Part shown: positions 5,007 through 5,440 of the stretch, one piece after another
Layout of the letters: every line of letters starts with the position of its first letter
Position numbering within the stretch: the first letter of the stretch is position 1
NCBI GenBank assembly: GCA_946405655.1
Contig: CAMJHX010000102.1
Span: 1-5,440, forward strand
Direction: 5' to 3'
DNA: 5,440 bases
DNA from: an uncultured Clostridia bacterium
GTDB lineage: Bacteria > Bacillota > Clostridia > Oscillospirales > Oscillospiraceae
Position numbers and translations under genes: made by a program
The notes under the pieces: model-generated
Seen by the model: only the letters and a program-made list of their open reading frames with translations
Databases searched by the model: none
What the model was told of the DNA's origin: nothing

Positions 5007-5440
5007 TTGCGGCTTTGGGAGCTTCTGGTGCTGGCTGTGGGGCTGAGCATGGACGCATTTGCCGTTTCGGTGTGCAAGGGGCTGGCACTGCGGCGGGTCG
5101 GCGCGAGGGAATGTCTGACCGCGGGGATCTGGTTCGGCGCGTTTCAGGCGCTGATGCCGCTGATCGGGTATTTTCTCGGCGCGACCTTTGCCGAGAAGAT
5201 CACCGCCGTGGACCACTGGATCGCCTTTGCCCTGCTGGGGCTGATCGGCGCGAACATGATCCGCGAATCCTTCGGTGAGGAGGAGAGCATGAACAGCGCG
5301 ATGACGCCGGCTGCGATGCTGCCGCTCGCCGTGGCGACGAGCATCGACGCGCTCGCCGTCGGCGTGACGTTCGCGCTGCTGACGATCAAAATCATCCCCG
5401 CCGTGCTGACGATCGGCGCGATCACCTGCGCGCTCTCGGC
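5007..5440 (+). CDS. mntP: Manganese efflux pump MntP, N-terminal part (cut by window edge)
   Basis: This is an inner-membrane exporter that removes excess Mn(II). The visible 144 residues carry the two hallmark repeats of the family: GLSMDAFAVS (12-21) with Asp16, and ATSIDALAVG (111-120) with Asp114, conserved acidic residues in transmembrane helices thought to lie on the ion path. Hydrophobic segments fit TM1 (4-26), TM2 (about 34-57), TM3 (about 68-85), TM4 (about 105-125) and the start of TM5 (about 130-144); the family has six. A short acidic cytoplasmic loop (GEEES, about 91-95) lies between TM3 and TM4. The best start is TTG at 5007, with GGGAG at 4994-4998 eight bases ahead, giving the expected MRLWELL N-terminus. 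An in-frame TTG at 4986 is too close to the predicted transcription start, and the nearby ATGs at 4999 and 5002 are out of frame. The last TM helices lie beyond the window. Confidence 0.93.
   Translation, partial: MRLWELLVLAVGLSMDAFAVSVCKGLALRRVGARECLTAGIWFGAFQALMPLIGYFLGATFAEKITAVDHWIAFALLGLIGANMIRESFGEEESMNSAMTPAAMLPLAVATSIDALAVGVTFALLTIKIIPAVLTIGAITCALS

Noticed and set aside
5015..5278. Open frames overlapping mntP in another frame and on the opposite strand (5144-5425)
   Set aside because: They overlap the unmistakable MntP frame with its two Met/Ile-Asp-Ala motifs and show no motif or membrane pattern of a real gene.

Overview
The window looks like a chromosomal segment of an anaerobic, moderately GC-rich Firmicute, most plausibly a gut Clostridia of the Oscillospirales type. 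The reasons are an oxygen-sensitive 2-hydroxyacyl-CoA dehydratase system, strong AGGAGG-type ribosome binding sites, GC-rich coding set against AT-rich spacers, and a heptad-armed intergenic repeat of a kind I recall from that group. The taxonomic call is inference.

Left and centre (about 84-3943, minus strand): one three-gene operon read right to left. It holds a beta-type dehydratase subunit (400 aa, TTG start), an unusually long alpha-type subunit (582 aa) and the ATP-dependent activator (264 aa), followed by a rho-independent terminator. In this family the activator hydrolyses ATP to inject one low-potential electron into the alpha/beta dehydratase, which then removes water from a (R)-2-hydroxyacyl-CoA through a ketyl radical. 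The substrate cannot be read from sequence. No CoA transferase, acyl-CoA dehydrogenase or electron-transfer flavoprotein gene lies inside the transcription unit. Bases 1-83 are AT-rich and I see no gene there.

Divergent spacer (3944-4207): it holds a convincing plus-strand promoter, a weaker candidate minus-strand promoter with an inverted repeat over its -10 and start region, and a small leader hairpin before the dehydratase operon.

Right of centre (4208-4714, plus strand): a two-gene unit made of a 90-aa protein with a strictly alternating His N-terminus and a 62-aa CooT-family nickel-binding protein, closed by a long perfect terminator hairpin. Together they resemble the CooJ/CooT nickel-handling pair of carbon monoxide dehydrogenase loci, but no such locus is visible here.

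Right end (4715-5440): an intergenic repeat with inverted heptad arrays at its two ends and internal GC-rich hairpins, then a good promoter and the start of mntP, a manganese efflux pump cut off by the window edge. The two metal-handling units are separately promoted, so their adjacency need not mean co-function.
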